64,000 nucleotides of DNA from Lachnospira sp. UBA4346 (GTDB lineage Bacteria > Bacillota > Clostridia > Lachnospirales > Lachnospiraceae). The notes beneath the pieces were generated by a model. That model saw only the letters and a program-made list of their open reading frames with translations, made no database searches and was not told the origin of the DNA. The stretch lies in the NCBI GenBank assembly GCA_002394205.1, contig DGTC01000027.1, forward strand, positions 1-64,000, given 5' to 3'. Of the stretch, positions 53,283 to 62,834 are shown piece by piece (the stretch's first letter is position 1; every line of letters begins with the position of its first letter). Position numbers and translations under genes: made by a program.

Positions 53283-54416
53283 CTAATCTTCCAATGCAGC
53301 AAGTGCTTCTACAAGTGCAAGAATTGTGAGCGACTGACCATATGCCATCGGCGCAATTAAAATATTTTTATAATGATTTGCATCATATCCCATACCTGTA
53401 CCACCTGATACATTCAATACCGTACCGTCTTTATCAATATTCTTTAAAATTGCCTCAATGGCTTTTCGCGCCGGTTCTCTAAAGGAATCATCTAAAATAC
53501 CATACTTCAAACCTTTTAAAATACCTGCTGCAATCGCTGCGCTGCCTGATACTTCTTCATAGCTGGTAGGATCATCTAATACCGTATGCCACAATCCGCT
53601 CTTACTCTGTAACTTCTTTAATGCTTCTGCCTGTGCCTTGTATACATTCAAAATATACTTTTTAAGACCTGTGTTCATCGTTCCCTTATATGCATCAATA
53701 TAATCAAGAATACCTAGCGTAAACCAGCTGTTACCACGGCACCAGAAAATACCGCCGAAATTATTTTTTTCATTAAATGTCCATCCATGATAAAACAGTC
53801 CTGTCTGCTTATCACTCAAATACCGAATATGCATCATAACCTGAAAAATAGATTCATCAATCCAGTCCTGACGATGATATTTCTGTCCCATCTTATTCAG
53901 GAACAAAACAGTCATAAAAATAGTATCAATCCACATTTCATTTTCATTTAAACGAACACCCTGTCTGTCACCATTCGCACTGGTTACATGCTGAAATCCG
54001 CCCTCTTTTGTTCTTGGAAGACATTCCATCAGCCAATCCGCCCAATTAAGACACAGCTTTTCAAATTCTTTGTCCTGATAATATTCATTTAACTCTACCA
54101 ACGTAAGAAGCGGTGTTGTTGTATTAATATTTTTTGAAGGAAGTCCATTGCTGATATTTTCTTTGAACCAGTCATACAGGAATTTCTTATATTCCTCGTT
54201 ATCCTGCAATTTCATAATATTAAGCAATCCATAAAGACCAACTCCCTGTGGCCAGTCCCACTCTTTAATACCAAAATCTCGCTTAAAGAATCCGATTGCT
54301 TCTCCACCTTTTTCTAATTCATCATTATTATCCGGTCCATCTAAATTCAACAACTTATCAATAACCAGATCTAATTTTGCCTGAATATCTGCTTTTGTCA
54401 TATTTTTTGTTGCCAT
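53283..54416 (-). CDS. GH105 unsaturated rhamnogalacturonyl hydrolase
   Basis: 377 residues from ATG at 54414-54416 (MATKNMTKADIQAKL), after a GAGG ribosome site. Blocks typical of GH105/YteR-type enzymes: RDFGIKEWDWPQGVGLYGLL, VRLNENEMWIDTIFM and FGGIFWCRGNSWFTLGILDY (the WxRGN motif). They hydrolyse the bond between an unsaturated uronic acid and rhamnose in the disaccharides left by rhamnogalacturonan lyases. No signal peptide, so it acts inside the cell after uptake. It follows the TRAP genes and precedes rhaM, tying the cluster to rhamnogalacturonan breakdown. Confidence 0.93.
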   Translation of the reverse strand: MATKNMTKADIQAKLDLVIDKLLNLDGPDNNDELEKGGEAIGFFKRDFGIKEWDWPQGVGLYGLLNIMKLQDNEEYKKFLYDWFKENISNGLPSKNINTTTPLLTLVELNEYYQDKEFEKLCLNWADWLMECLPRTKEGGFQHVTSANGDRQGVRLNENEMWIDTIFMTVLFLNKMGQKYHRQDWIDESIFQVMMHIRYLSDKQTGLFYHGWTFNEKNNFGGIFWCRGNSWFTLGILDYIDAYKGTMNTGLKKYILNVYKAQAEALKKLQSKSGLWHTVLDDPTSYEEVSGSAAIAAGILKGLKYGILDDSFREPARKAIEAILKNIDKDGTVLNVSGGTGMGYDANHYKNILIAPMAYGQSLTILALVEALAALED

Positions 54417-54447
54417 ATTTTTCCTCTTTCCATACACTACATTTGTC

Positions 54448-54494
54448 CGTTTTCGTATCTATGCATTATAGCAACAGACACGAAAACGAATCAA
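54448..54494 (-). promoter_or_regulatory. GH105 promoter with inverted-repeat operator
   Basis: On the minus strand TTGATT (54489-54494) and TATAAT (54465-54470) are spaced by 18 bases. CGTTTTCGT (54480-54488) lies in the spacer and its inverse, ACGAAAACG (54448-54456), lies just past the -10 box. Half-sites straddling the -10 suggest a repressor. Confidence 0.6.
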
Positions 54495-54526
54495 GATTGT
54501 ATTTATTATTTTTATATTAATTTTAT

Positions 54527-55837
54527 TTATCCTAATAATCCAAGGACTCCTGGAAGCCACATACTAAGTGCCGGAATAAATGTTACCATCAATAATGCCA
54601 TTAAAATGACAATAAAGAACGGAATCAATTTTCTTATTACTTCTTCCACCTGTAAATCAGCTACACTACAACCGACAAATAATACACTTCCTACCGGCGG
54701 CGTAATCGTACCGATTGACAAATTCATAACAATCATAACACCAAATTGAATCGGATCCATACCAAGTGCCTTCACAACCGGGAGGAAAATTGGTGTAAAG
54801 ATTAATAATGCCGGTGCCATATCCATAAATGTACCAATAATTAATAATGTCAGGTTGATAATCAACAGAATAACAATCTTATTTCCTGAAATACTAAGCA
54901 ATGCTTTACTAATTGCCTGTGGAAGTCCTGTAAATGACAATACAAAAGATAACACATTCGAAGCACCGATAATTAACATTACAATCGCTGTCATAACAGC
55001 CGTATCTACAAGAATCTTTGGAATATCCTTGAGCTTGATACTCTTATAAATAAATACTGATAAAATAAAAGCATATAATACTGCAACACCTGATGCTTCT
55101 GTCGCTGTAAAATATCCTGATAAGATACCACCAATGATAATTACAATAAGCAACAAACTTGGAATTGCTTCCCAAATTATCTTTAAAGCAGCAGAAAGTG
55201 TTAATTTTTCTGTTCTTTTTACAACATAACCGTGTTTCTTACCATAAACAAAGGCAATTGCCATACAAAGGAATGCCCACAACAATCCAGGAATCCAACC
55301 TGCCATCAAAAGTGCTGCAACGGATACGCCGCCACTTGCCGCTGAATATACAATAAATGATGCTGTCGGTGGAATTAACTGGCCTACCGGAGCTGTTGCA
55401 ATATTTGCTGCTGCTGCAAACCCTTTATCATAACCGTGTTCTTCTTCCATCGGAAGCATAACACCACCAATTGCTGTTGCTGCCGCAATACCTGAACCCG
55501 AAATAGAACCAAACATTGCATTACCTGCTGCATTTGTCATTGCAAGAGAACCCGGAACTTTACCTAAAATTAATAATGCAAGATTAATTAATCGTCTTGC
55601 AATACCACCATTACTCATTAAAAGACCTGCTAAAATAAAGAATGGAACTGCTAATAATGTAAAACTATCTATACCTGTTACCATCTTCTGTGCCGAAATG
55701 AATACACCAAATTTCGGTGTCAGGAACATAATCAATGTTGTCAGCGCAGATGCAATGATACTAAATGATACCGGCACACTAAATGCAAGCATCAGAAAGA
55801 ACATAATTACTAATACGATTGCTGCTTGTATTTCCAT
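54527..55837 (-). CDS. dctM: TRAP transporter, large membrane subunit (DctM)
   Basis: 436 residues with about twelve membrane segments. The N-terminal signature FFLMLAFSVPVSFSI and the GNAMFGSISGSGIAAATAIG loop, plus NLSIGTITPPVGSVLFVGCS, are hallmark DctM blocks. With the small subunit (next gene) and the binding protein it imports acidic sugars or carboxylates driven by an ion gradient. Here the context points to unsaturated rhamnogalacturonides, as proposed for RhiABC-type TRAP systems of enterobacteria (inference). Its ATG directly follows the dctQ stop. Confidence 0.95.
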   Translation of the reverse strand: MEIQAAIVLVIMFFLMLAFSVPVSFSIIASALTTLIMFLTPKFGVFISAQKMVTGIDSFTLLAVPFFILAGLLMSNGGIARRLINLALLILGKVPGSLAMTNAAGNAMFGSISGSGIAAATAIGGVMLPMEEEHGYDKGFAAAANIATAPVGQLIPPTASFIVYSAASGGVSVAALLMAGWIPGLLWAFLCMAIAFVYGKKHGYVVKRTEKLTLSAALKIIWEAIPSLLLIVIIIGGILSGYFTATEASGVAVLYAFILSVFIYKSIKLKDIPKILVDTAVMTAIVMLIIGASNVLSFVLSFTGLPQAISKALLSISGNKIVILLIINLTLLIIGTFMDMAPALLIFTPIFLPVVKALGMDPIQFGVMIVMNLSIGTITPPVGSVLFVGCSVADLQVEEVIRKLIPFFIVILMALLMVTFIPALSMWLPGVLGLLG

Positions 55838-56305
55838 TTACTTCATCTCCTTTCTTGCTGCAATTAAATGAAGAATACGATTTACTCCATAAATAACCAT
55901 TAACACACCACTAATTGGAACACAGATGTAATATACCTGCATTGGCAACTGCATCGCTGGTGAAATCTGACCTGCTGAATTCGCCGTTACCATCACGCCA
56001 CCAATAATCATAACGCATACACTCAGAAGCATTACAATACATTCAATGAATAACTTCATTGCATTTTCATTCTTTGGCTGGAAGTTCTTTACCAAAAGAT
56101 TAATGGATAAATGTTTATCTTTTCCATACGCATATGGTACACCAATCATTGTTACCCAAATTAACATATAACGCAGCAATTCTTCCGTATACTTACTTGG
56201 ATCTTGTAAAATAAATCTTGTAATAACCTGCCAGATACATCCCAAAACCATGCCTGCCACAAGAATCGCCAGCACCGTTTCAATTATTTTATCTAAAACT
56301 TTCAT
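55838..56305 (-). CDS. dctQ: TRAP transporter, small membrane subunit (DctQ)
   Basis: 155 residues with four membrane helices; MKVLDKIIETVLAILVAGMV begins the protein and TEELLRYMLIWVTMIGVPYA (read in part) is the DctQ signature around a tryptophan-rich loop. Abuts dctM directly and follows dctP. Confidence 0.92.
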   Translation of the reverse strand: MKVLDKIIETVLAILVAGMVLGCIWQVITRFILQDPSKYTEELLRYMLIWVTMIGVPYAYGKDKHLSINLLVKNFQPKNENAMKLFIECIVMLLSVCVMIIGGVMVTANSAGQISPAMQLPMQVYYICVPISGVLMVIYGVNRILHLIAARKEMK

Positions 56306-56386
56306 AGACTCCTCCTTCTATATTATATTGCAGTTTTTATGCTCTATCATTTCACTGTTTGCGCTGCCTGATTTTGCATACGATTT

Positions 56387-57412
56387 TTATTTATCTGCAT
56401 ACTTTTGAATATCATCATACAGCTTCTTGTAATCATCGCCCTTTTCAAAGAAGGCTTTGTGAATTGGCTGAACTGCCTGAATTAATGCCGTCTTGTCAAT
56501 ATTCTTATATACATGTACGCCCTTTGACTGAGCTTCTGCAATTGCATCATCCATCATTCCATTATACAAACTTACAAAGTTTTCGTTTGTCTTCTTAAAT
56601 CCGTCCAACAGACATTGTTTCTGTTCTTGTGTTAATGAATCCCACGTTTTAGTACTAATGATATAAATATCTGGTGTAAACTGATGCTCTGTATATGTAT
56701 AAGATGATACCAAATCTTCATGTCCGTCAACTGTCAATGCAAGCTCTGTATTTTCTGCACCATCAACGATACCCTGCTGTAAAGAAGCATATGTTTCGCT
56801 ACCAGCCATTGGAACCGGTGTTCCACCCATCTTTTCAATCATATCCATAGAAGTTGTATTTGGCATTGAACGAATCTTAAGACCTTTCAATACAGAAGGA
56901 TCTGTAACAGGCTTATCTTCTTTTAAATAAAAGTTTCTCGCACCATTTGCATAATAACCAATTGCGATAAAACCGTCCTCTTTTGTTGACTGGAACAAGT
57001 TCTGTACTTCTGTACTTTCACGCATTGCTCTGTAATAATGTTCCTGACTATTAAATAAATATGGAATTGCAAAGATTGAATACTTATCATTAAACTGTCC
57101 TAATGTATTCGCACTTACCTTTGCCATATCAAGGATTCCTGCTTTTACCATTTCAATTTCATCTTTTTCCGAACCAAGCACTCCACTTTCGTAAATCTTT
57201 ACGCTCATGTCCGCATCCTTGTCCTCCTCTACAAGGTCTGAAATGTATGCAATAGACTTTGCAATTTCTGAACCAGCTGACTGATTATGTGCCAACCTTA
57301 GCACTCTTCCACTGTCTGCTGTTACGCCGCTCACTCGAACAAATGTCACGATAACAGTTAATAACAACGCTGCAACAACCAGTATTCCCACAATTTTTTT
57401 GTATGATTTCAT
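56387..57412 (-). CDS. dctP: TRAP transporter solute-binding protein (DctP type)
   Basis: 341 residues. An N-terminal hydrophobic segment (IVGILVVAALLLTVIVTFVR) without a clear lipobox Cys, acting as signal or anchor. The body has the DctP signatures VLRLAHNQSAGSEIAKSIAY, YFNSQEHYY-like and KGLKIRSMPNTTSMDM, GTPVPMAGSETYASLQQGIV, and GAENTELALTV; the Arg of IRSMPN is the carboxylate-binding residue. It captures the acidic substrate outside the membrane. ATG follows AAAGGAG at 6 bases. First gene of the TRAP operon. Confidence 0.93.
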   Translation of the reverse strand: MKSYKKIVGILVVAALLLTVIVTFVRVSGVTADSGRVLRLAHNQSAGSEIAKSIAYISDLVEEDKDADMSVKIYESGVLGSEKDEIEMVKAGILDMAKVSANTLGQFNDKYSIFAIPYLFNSQEHYYRAMRESTEVQNLFQSTKEDGFIAIGYYANGARNFYLKEDKPVTDPSVLKGLKIRSMPNTTSMDMIEKMGGTPVPMAGSETYASLQQGIVDGAENTELALTVDGHEDLVSSYTYTEHQFTPDIYIISTKTWDSLTQEQKQCLLDGFKKTNENFVSLYNGMMDDAIAEAQSKGVHVYKNIDKTALIQAVQPIHKAFFEKGDDYKKLYDDIQKYADK

Positions 57413-57853
57413 ACGACTCTCCTTTCGGTGTTTCTTTGTTTTTGATGACTAAATTATAACATCCCCCTATCGGTCATTCTTATTCTATGTTGCAGTTTTA
57501 GTTTATTTTTCAAACTATATTGCACATATTTATATGATTTATTTTTCGATTCATATTTCTTTTTTGTAAACATAACACTTTTTCACTATGTACATTTTAT
57601 TATTCATTTGCCATATTTTTCCAAAAAGTTCAGACAAAATCAACAAATCATTTATTTAAAATAAAATTTATATTTTCTATTCATAAATTTTTTGCACTAT
57701 ATTGCTTTTTCAATCATTTTCATATAGACTATAACATACATTCTATAGAATTATAAATTGTTTTGCAAAAGTTCAATATAGTTTTATATATTATTTCTTT
57801 ACAAATATATTTAATTATATATTTCTTTAGCATACGAAAGTGGGGACTACGTT
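57413..57853. promoter_or_regulatory. dctP-araC divergent control region with repeated CTATATTGCA motifs
   Basis: 441 AT-rich bases. The motif CTATATTGCA occurs at 57515-57524, with a variant CTATGTTGCA at 57485-57494; CTATATTGC at 57697-57705 and, inverted, TTCAATATAG at 57772-57781. The -10 of dctP is TATAAT (57453-57458, minus strand) without a good -35, as in promoters needing an activator; the motif at 57485 sits just upstream of that -35 position. Similar sequence also occurs at 56323-56332 ahead of dctQ. The four copies are candidate AraC-type regulator sites. Confidence 0.55.
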
Positions 57854-58777
57854 ATGGACAAAATCACATTTAATGGAACGGCAAATGGCATCACCGTGGA
57901 ACAGCTTGTTCGTTTTGGCGAATATAATATGAAAGTAAAACATTTTCACAGCCAATACGAAATATTCTATATCATAGAAGGCCAACGCGAATTCTTCTTT
58001 AACAACCGACAGTATATGGCTCATTCCGGTGATTTAATTCTAATCGATACCAACTTGATTCACATGACAAAATCAGCCTCCTCAAAAGATCATGGTTATA
58101 ATCGTGTTATTTTCTATATTGACTATGACAAAATGGCTTCTTTTGATGAAAAATATCCGGATTTACAATTGGTAAAATTCTTACATGCCAATTACGGCGT
58201 ATATCACTTAGATGATGAGCAGCAGGCTCTATTTCTAAATATCTATCGTGATTTACGAATTTTACTGACCAATAAACCTTCCGGTTATCAGACCGGCATG
58301 GAACTTGCACTATTGTCATGGTTTTATCAGCTTACACATTCTTTAACTGTTGATAATGAAGTCGTATTGCCATCCGCTGACACTAGTGCAAAACATAAAA
58401 ATGTATATGCCATCGCAGATTATCTGTCCGAAAACTGTGATAAAAAGATTTCTTTAGATGAATTAGCAGAACATTTTTATATGAGCAAATATTACTTATG
58501 CCGTATTTTTAAAGATGTTACCAATTATAAAATTACAGAATATATCAATATTCATCGAATTCAAAAAGCCACAACACTTCTAGAAGAAACCAATAAACCT
58601 ATATCTGAAATAGCTGATATGTTAGGATTTGAAAGTTTAACCTACTTTGAGAAAACATTTAAAACATATATGACCATTTCTCCGCTTCGATACCGAAAGA
58701 CAAAGAATTCTGTCAGCCTACAGACTGAACAATTGGGAATTTTAGATGACACAACGTTTCTTTCACGTGACCGCTAG
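57854..58777 (+). CDS. AraC-family transcriptional regulator
   Basis: 307 residues. An N-terminal cupin-like ligand-binding part (HFHSQYEIFYIIEGQREFFF) and a C-terminal AraC-type double helix-turn-helix (ISLDELAEHFYMSKYYLCRI, then PISEIADMLGFESLTYFEKT). Lies divergent from the TRAP operon and next to rhaD, so it is the likely rhamnose or rhamnogalacturonide regulator, acting as an activator. ATG follows GGGGA. Confidence 0.92.
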   Translation: MDKITFNGTANGITVEQLVRFGEYNMKVKHFHSQYEIFYIIEGQREFFFNNRQYMAHSGDLILIDTNLIHMTKSASSKDHGYNRVIFYIDYDKMASFDEKYPDLQLVKFLHANYGVYHLDDEQQALFLNIYRDLRILLTNKPSGYQTGMELALLSWFYQLTHSLTVDNEVVLPSADTSAKHKNVYAIADYLSENCDKKISLDELAEHFYMSKYYLCRIFKDVTNYKITEYINIHRIQKATTLLEETNKPISEIADMLGFESLTYFEKTFKTYMTISPLRYRKTKNSVSLQTEQLGILDDTTFLSRDR

Positions 58778-58814
58778 ACACGCAAAAACATTCTATAAGA
58801 ATCTTATCAGAACA

Positions 58815-58862
58815 AAACGTGTACAGACAAGATTTTATTATAAATCTTACCTGTACACGTTT
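58815..58862. terminator. Terminator between araC and rhaD
   Basis: AAACGTGTACAG (58815-58826) pairs with CTGTACACGTTT (58851-58862); an inner AAGATT/AATCTT pairing extends the stem. It separates the convergent araC and rhaD genes. Confidence 0.85.
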
Positions 58863-58919
58863 CTTTATATATTAGGTGGGTAATTTTAAAGATTTTTATT
58901 CTGAAGAAAATATCATTTA

Positions 58920-59744
58920 TTATTTTTCATACAGAAATTCTTCCGGTAATGTTACATGAAAATCTTTCGCTAAATCTCTGAAATTATCCGGTGTAATCGT
59001 CTGAAGTTTATCAGGTCTCATTGACAACATTTTCACAAGAATTTCTGCTGATTTTTCAGCTGTATGCATCAATCCAAATGTCAAATCGAAATCTTCTCCT
59101 GCTGCAAACATTCCATGATGCGCCCAAATTGCAAGATCATATTTCTTCATTAATTCACTCGTTGCAACTGCAATATCACGCCCTCCCGGAACCATCCAAG
59201 GCACAACGCCGACACCATCAGGGAATACGACCGGACACTCTGTTGCCATTTCCCACAGTTCTCTGGTAAATACCTTATCATCTAATGGCAATACAAATGT
59301 AAGGGCAATAATATTCGTTGTATGTGCATGATAAATAACACGATATTTTCCATTTGTTGCAATTTTTTTCACTTCATGATTCATCAAGTGTGAAGGGAAT
59401 TCAGAAGTCGGTCTTCCGCCATTTACAAGTCCCCAAACAATCCTATACTGCTCTCCCTTATCATCAATTTCTGCAATACAAATGGAATCTTCCGGCTTAA
59501 TAATGACATTTCTAAAGTATTTGCCGCTGCCTGTTACCAGAAAATATTCTCCTGCCAGCTCCGGCACTTTCGTACCAATGGGCTGCCATTCCTTTGGCTC
59601 AAAATTCTCCTTTACAGATGCAACCTCTTCTTCCTTCATTCGATAAGAAAGATTTCCACCATTTCGTTCATGCCAGCCCTGTTCCCAGCCGTCATTTGCC
59701 ATTCTGATAAAACCTTTTACAAATTCTGTGTCTAATACGTTCAT
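58920..59744 (-). CDS. rhaD: Rhamnulose-1-phosphate aldolase
   Basis: 274 residues from ATG at 59742-59744 (MNVLDTEFVKGFIRMANDGW), 6 bases after GGAG; a start 12 bases upstream is less likely. Class II aldolase features: GNLSYRM, YFLVTGSGKYFRNV, IYHAHTTNIIALTF (zinc His pair) and LAIWAHHGMFAAGEDFD. It cleaves L-rhamnulose 1-phosphate to DHAP and L-lactaldehyde. Follows rhaA by 39 bases. Confidence 0.95.
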   Translation of the reverse strand: MNVLDTEFVKGFIRMANDGWEQGWHERNGGNLSYRMKEEEVASVKENFEPKEWQPIGTKVPELAGEYFLVTGSGKYFRNVIIKPEDSICIAEIDDKGEQYRIVWGLVNGGRPTSEFPSHLMNHEVKKIATNGKYRVIYHAHTTNIIALTFVLPLDDKVFTRELWEMATECPVVFPDGVGVVPWMVPGGRDIAVATSELMKKYDLAIWAHHGMFAAGEDFDLTFGLMHTAEKSAEILVKMLSMRPDKLQTITPDNFRDLAKDFHVTLPEEFLYEK

Positions 59745-59783
59745 TTTAATCTCCATTTCCGCAGAAGTCTCTGCATTTTATTG

Positions 59784-61037
59784 TTATCTCTTTAACAAAA
59801 CATCCTTTTCATACTGTGCAACTGCATCATACCAAGTCGCATCTGCAATAACGCCACATTCTTCGCAGTACTTGTTCCAAACATCTCCAAACGGACTAAC
59901 TTTCATCTCTTCCTGCATTACCATAAGTTCTGTCAAACGGTTCTCATCCTGTAATTTCTTTAACGCTTCATGTGGTGTACACAGTGCATTTAACAATGCT
60001 TTCTGCCAACTCCGAAAACCAACTGTCCATGCAGAAATACGATTAATGCTTGCATCAAAATAATCCAATGCCATGTATACACGGTTCAATCCATTGCAAC
60101 GAACAATTTCCTTTGCCATTTCCTTTGTCTCATCATCAAACAGCACAACATGGTCAGAATCCCAACGCACCGGTCTTGTAATATGCAACGCAATTTCTGG
60201 AAAGAAGCACAATAATGCAGGAATCTTGTCTGATACAACTTCAGTCGGATGATAATGTCCGTTATCCATTAACGGAAGTACATTGTCATGTGTTGCTGCA
60301 AATGTTAATGCAAATTCTCCCGAGCCTGCCGTGTAAGACTCTACGCCAATACCGAACACCTTTGACTCTACGCAAGGCTTTACCAGCTTCGGATCATGCG
60401 GTTCTGCAATAATCTGCTCTATCGAATCTTTATATCGCATTCTAGGTCCGAAACGATCCGCAGGTATATCCTTATATCCGTCACCTGTCCAGATATTCAT
60501 TACGCAGGGAATTCCCGTTTCTTTCGCAAAATATTCTGAAATACGAATACATGCTTTGCCATGCTCAATCCAAAATTTTCTTGTTTCTTCATCCGGACTT
60601 GAAAGGGTTAGTCCGTCTTTTACCTTATCATGAGAAAAGAATGTCGGATTAAAGTCAATTCCCATATTGTGCTTTTTTGCAAATTCTACCCACTTTGCAA
60701 AATGTTTTGGTTCTAACTGATCTCTGTCTACAAAACCATCCTTTCCAAAAATCGCATAATTTGCATGAAGATTTAATTTCTTTTTACCGGGCATCAGGCT
60801 GATTGCCAGCTCTAAATCTGCCATTAACTGTTCCGGATTGGTAGCACGTCCCGGATAATCTCCTGTTGTCTGAATTCCACCTGTCAATGGACCCTCATGG
60901 TCAAATCCTAACACATCATCTCCCTGCCAGCAGTGCAGCGATACCGGAACCTCTTTTAACTTCGCAATTGCTGCATCTGTATCAACTCCTAATTTTGCAT
61001 AATACGCTTTTGCTGATTCATATCTTGTATCTGTCAT
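59784..61037 (-). CDS. rhaA: L-rhamnose isomerase
   Basis: 417 residues, the normal length. VPVSLHCWQGDDVLGFDHEG, HMGIDFNPTFFSHDKVKDGL and the metal-binding WDSDHVVLFDDETKEMAKEI region match RhaA (read in part). It converts L-rhamnose to L-rhamnulose using Mn2+. Starts after AAAGGCGG. Confidence 0.96.
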   Translation of the reverse strand: MTDTRYESAKAYYAKLGVDTDAAIAKLKEVPVSLHCWQGDDVLGFDHEGPLTGGIQTTGDYPGRATNPEQLMADLELAISLMPGKKKLNLHANYAIFGKDGFVDRDQLEPKHFAKWVEFAKKHNMGIDFNPTFFSHDKVKDGLTLSSPDEETRKFWIEHGKACIRISEYFAKETGIPCVMNIWTGDGYKDIPADRFGPRMRYKDSIEQIIAEPHDPKLVKPCVESKVFGIGVESYTAGSGEFALTFAATHDNVLPLMDNGHYHPTEVVSDKIPALLCFFPEIALHITRPVRWDSDHVVLFDDETKEMAKEIVRCNGLNRVYMALDYFDASINRISAWTVGFRSWQKALLNALCTPHEALKKLQDENRLTELMVMQEEMKVSPFGDVWNKYCEECGVIADATWYDAVAQYEKDVLLKR

Positions 61038-61170
61038 ATCATTTTCCGCCTTTCTTTTATTTTTACTATCTTTGTTCTATTTGCTCTGTTCCTTCTCACA
61101 TTTTTCATTATAAATTTTATCTATTTCGTTAAATCTATAACAATCCCCTATTTTAATGCTGCATTATGCT

Positions 61171-62562
61171 TTAATATTCTTTACATGCAAATGATAATCG
61201 CACACATTCTCTTGCCTGTGCAAGATTATCAAATACCCCCTCACTAATAAGCTGTGAAATTAAATTTCCAATTGCCGTAGCTTCAATCGGTCCTGCCAGA
61301 ACTTTTTTTCCTGTGGCCTTTGCGGTTAATTCATTCAGATATACTGCATTTGCTCCGCCGCCAATTACGTGGATGCTATCATACTCTTTTCCTGTCAGCA
61401 TTTCAATTTCTGCAACTGTTTTTGCATACGTATTTGCAAGACTATTGTAAATCACACTGGCTATCTGATATATTCCTACCGGAATTTCCTGTCCTGTTTC
61501 CTCACAATATTTACGAACTTCAATTGACATATTCTCCGGTGCTAAGAAACGGTTATCATTGCAATCAACAATCGAATCAATGTGTTCCTTTGAAGCCATT
61601 TCACAAAGCTCGCCAAAACTCATCTCCGGTGCAAGTTCTTTTCGCACACTTTGAATCATCCACAGCCCCATAATATTCTTTAAATAACGAAAACGATAAT
61701 CATATCCGCCTTCATTTGTAAAATTATGTTGTCTGCTTTCCTTGGAACAATCTGCTTTCCGTAATTCTGTTCCCATCAGTGACCAGGTTCCTGAACTGAT
61801 ATAAATAACATCTTCTTCATTCGTCGGAACTGCCATTACCGCCGAGCCTGTATCATGTGTTGCCGGTAATACCACTTTACAGTCAAATCCTACTTCTTCC
61901 TGAAGCTGCTGTGTTAAATTTCCAAGCACTGTTCCCGGCATTTCAATTTTTTGAAAAATTCTCCTCGGAAACTGCATCGCATCAATCAGTTCATAATCCC
62001 AGTCTTTCGCCTCTGCATTAACCAACTGCGTAGTTGTTGCATTGGTGTACTCTGCTGCCATCTTTCCCGATAATAAAAAATTAAAATATTCCGGAATCAT
62101 TAACATTGTCTGTGCCCTTGCAAAGTCCTGCGGAAACGACTGCCGATATGCTGTCAGCTGATAAATCGTATTAAAATTCTGTTTCTGTATTCCAGTCCTT
62201 TCATACAATTTCTCTTCTGAAATTTTTTTATATACTTCTGCATCAATTCCTGTTGTCCGTCCATCACGGTATCCAACTGCATCTCCTATCATCTTATGAT
62301 TTTCATCTAATAGCACATAATCCACCGCCCATGTATCAATAGCTACACTAACCGGAATCTTTCCTATTTCTTTACACTTTTTTAGTCCTGATTTAATATG
62401 TTCAAATAAACGGTCTGCATCCCAGCACAAATGACCATTTTTCTCTATCATTCCATTTGGGAAACGATAAATTTCTTCTATCGCCAGCCTGCCATCTTCC
62501 ATATGTGCAAGGATATGTCTGCCACTGGAAGCACCGATATCTACTGCCAAAAAATACTGCAC
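61171..62562 (-). CDS. rhaB: Rhamnulokinase
   Basis: 463 residues of the FGGY kinase family: AVDIGASSGRHILAHMEDGR (read in part), AIDTWAVDYVLLDENHKMIG, ATHDTGSAVMAVP, ISSGTWSLMGTELRKAD and HVIGGGANAVYLNELTAKAT are the ATP- and substrate-site blocks. It phosphorylates L-rhamnulose at C1. Start is GTG at 62560-62562, 7 bases after AAGGAGG. It is 133 bases upstream of rhaA; a separate promoter for rhaA is possible. Confidence 0.95.
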   Translation of the reverse strand: MQYFLAVDIGASSGRHILAHMEDGRLAIEEIYRFPNGMIEKNGHLCWDADRLFEHIKSGLKKCKEIGKIPVSVAIDTWAVDYVLLDENHKMIGDAVGYRDGRTTGIDAEVYKKISEEKLYERTGIQKQNFNTIYQLTAYRQSFPQDFARAQTMLMIPEYFNFLLSGKMAAEYTNATTTQLVNAEAKDWDYELIDAMQFPRRIFQKIEMPGTVLGNLTQQLQEEVGFDCKVVLPATHDTGSAVMAVPTNEEDVIYISSGTWSLMGTELRKADCSKESRQHNFTNEGGYDYRFRYLKNIMGLWMIQSVRKELAPEMSFGELCEMASKEHIDSIVDCNDNRFLAPENMSIEVRKYCEETGQEIPVGIYQIASVIYNSLANTYAKTVAEIEMLTGKEYDSIHVIGGGANAVYLNELTAKATGKKVLAGPIEATAIGNLISQLISEGVFDNLAQARECVRLSFACKEY

Positions 62563-62759
62563 CCTTCTTCCTCCTTCTATTTATTTTCGTTATATTTATC
62601 GTTTTTATCTACTTTCTCTATCTGTGTGTATCATATCGAAAATATAAGAAAGAAAAAAGGTCATTCTTTGGCAAAAAAAGTGTCCTTATTTGCAGAAAAG
62701 AATAACCCCATCAAAATATGAAATCCAAAAGAATTCCGTTTTTCTTATAAAAAACAAAA

Positions 62760-62797
62760 AATCTTTCATACAAACATTTCTGTTCATACGAAAGATT
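62760..62797 (-). terminator. Terminator after the alpha/beta hydrolase gene
   Basis: AATCTTTC (62760-62767) and GAAAGATT (62790-62797) with further pairing inside; a T-rich run follows on the minus strand. It stops readthrough from the hydrolase gene into rhaB. Confidence 0.65.
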
Positions 62798-62834
62798 CTT
62801 TCTCCATTTATATTTCATTACTATAACATACTAC

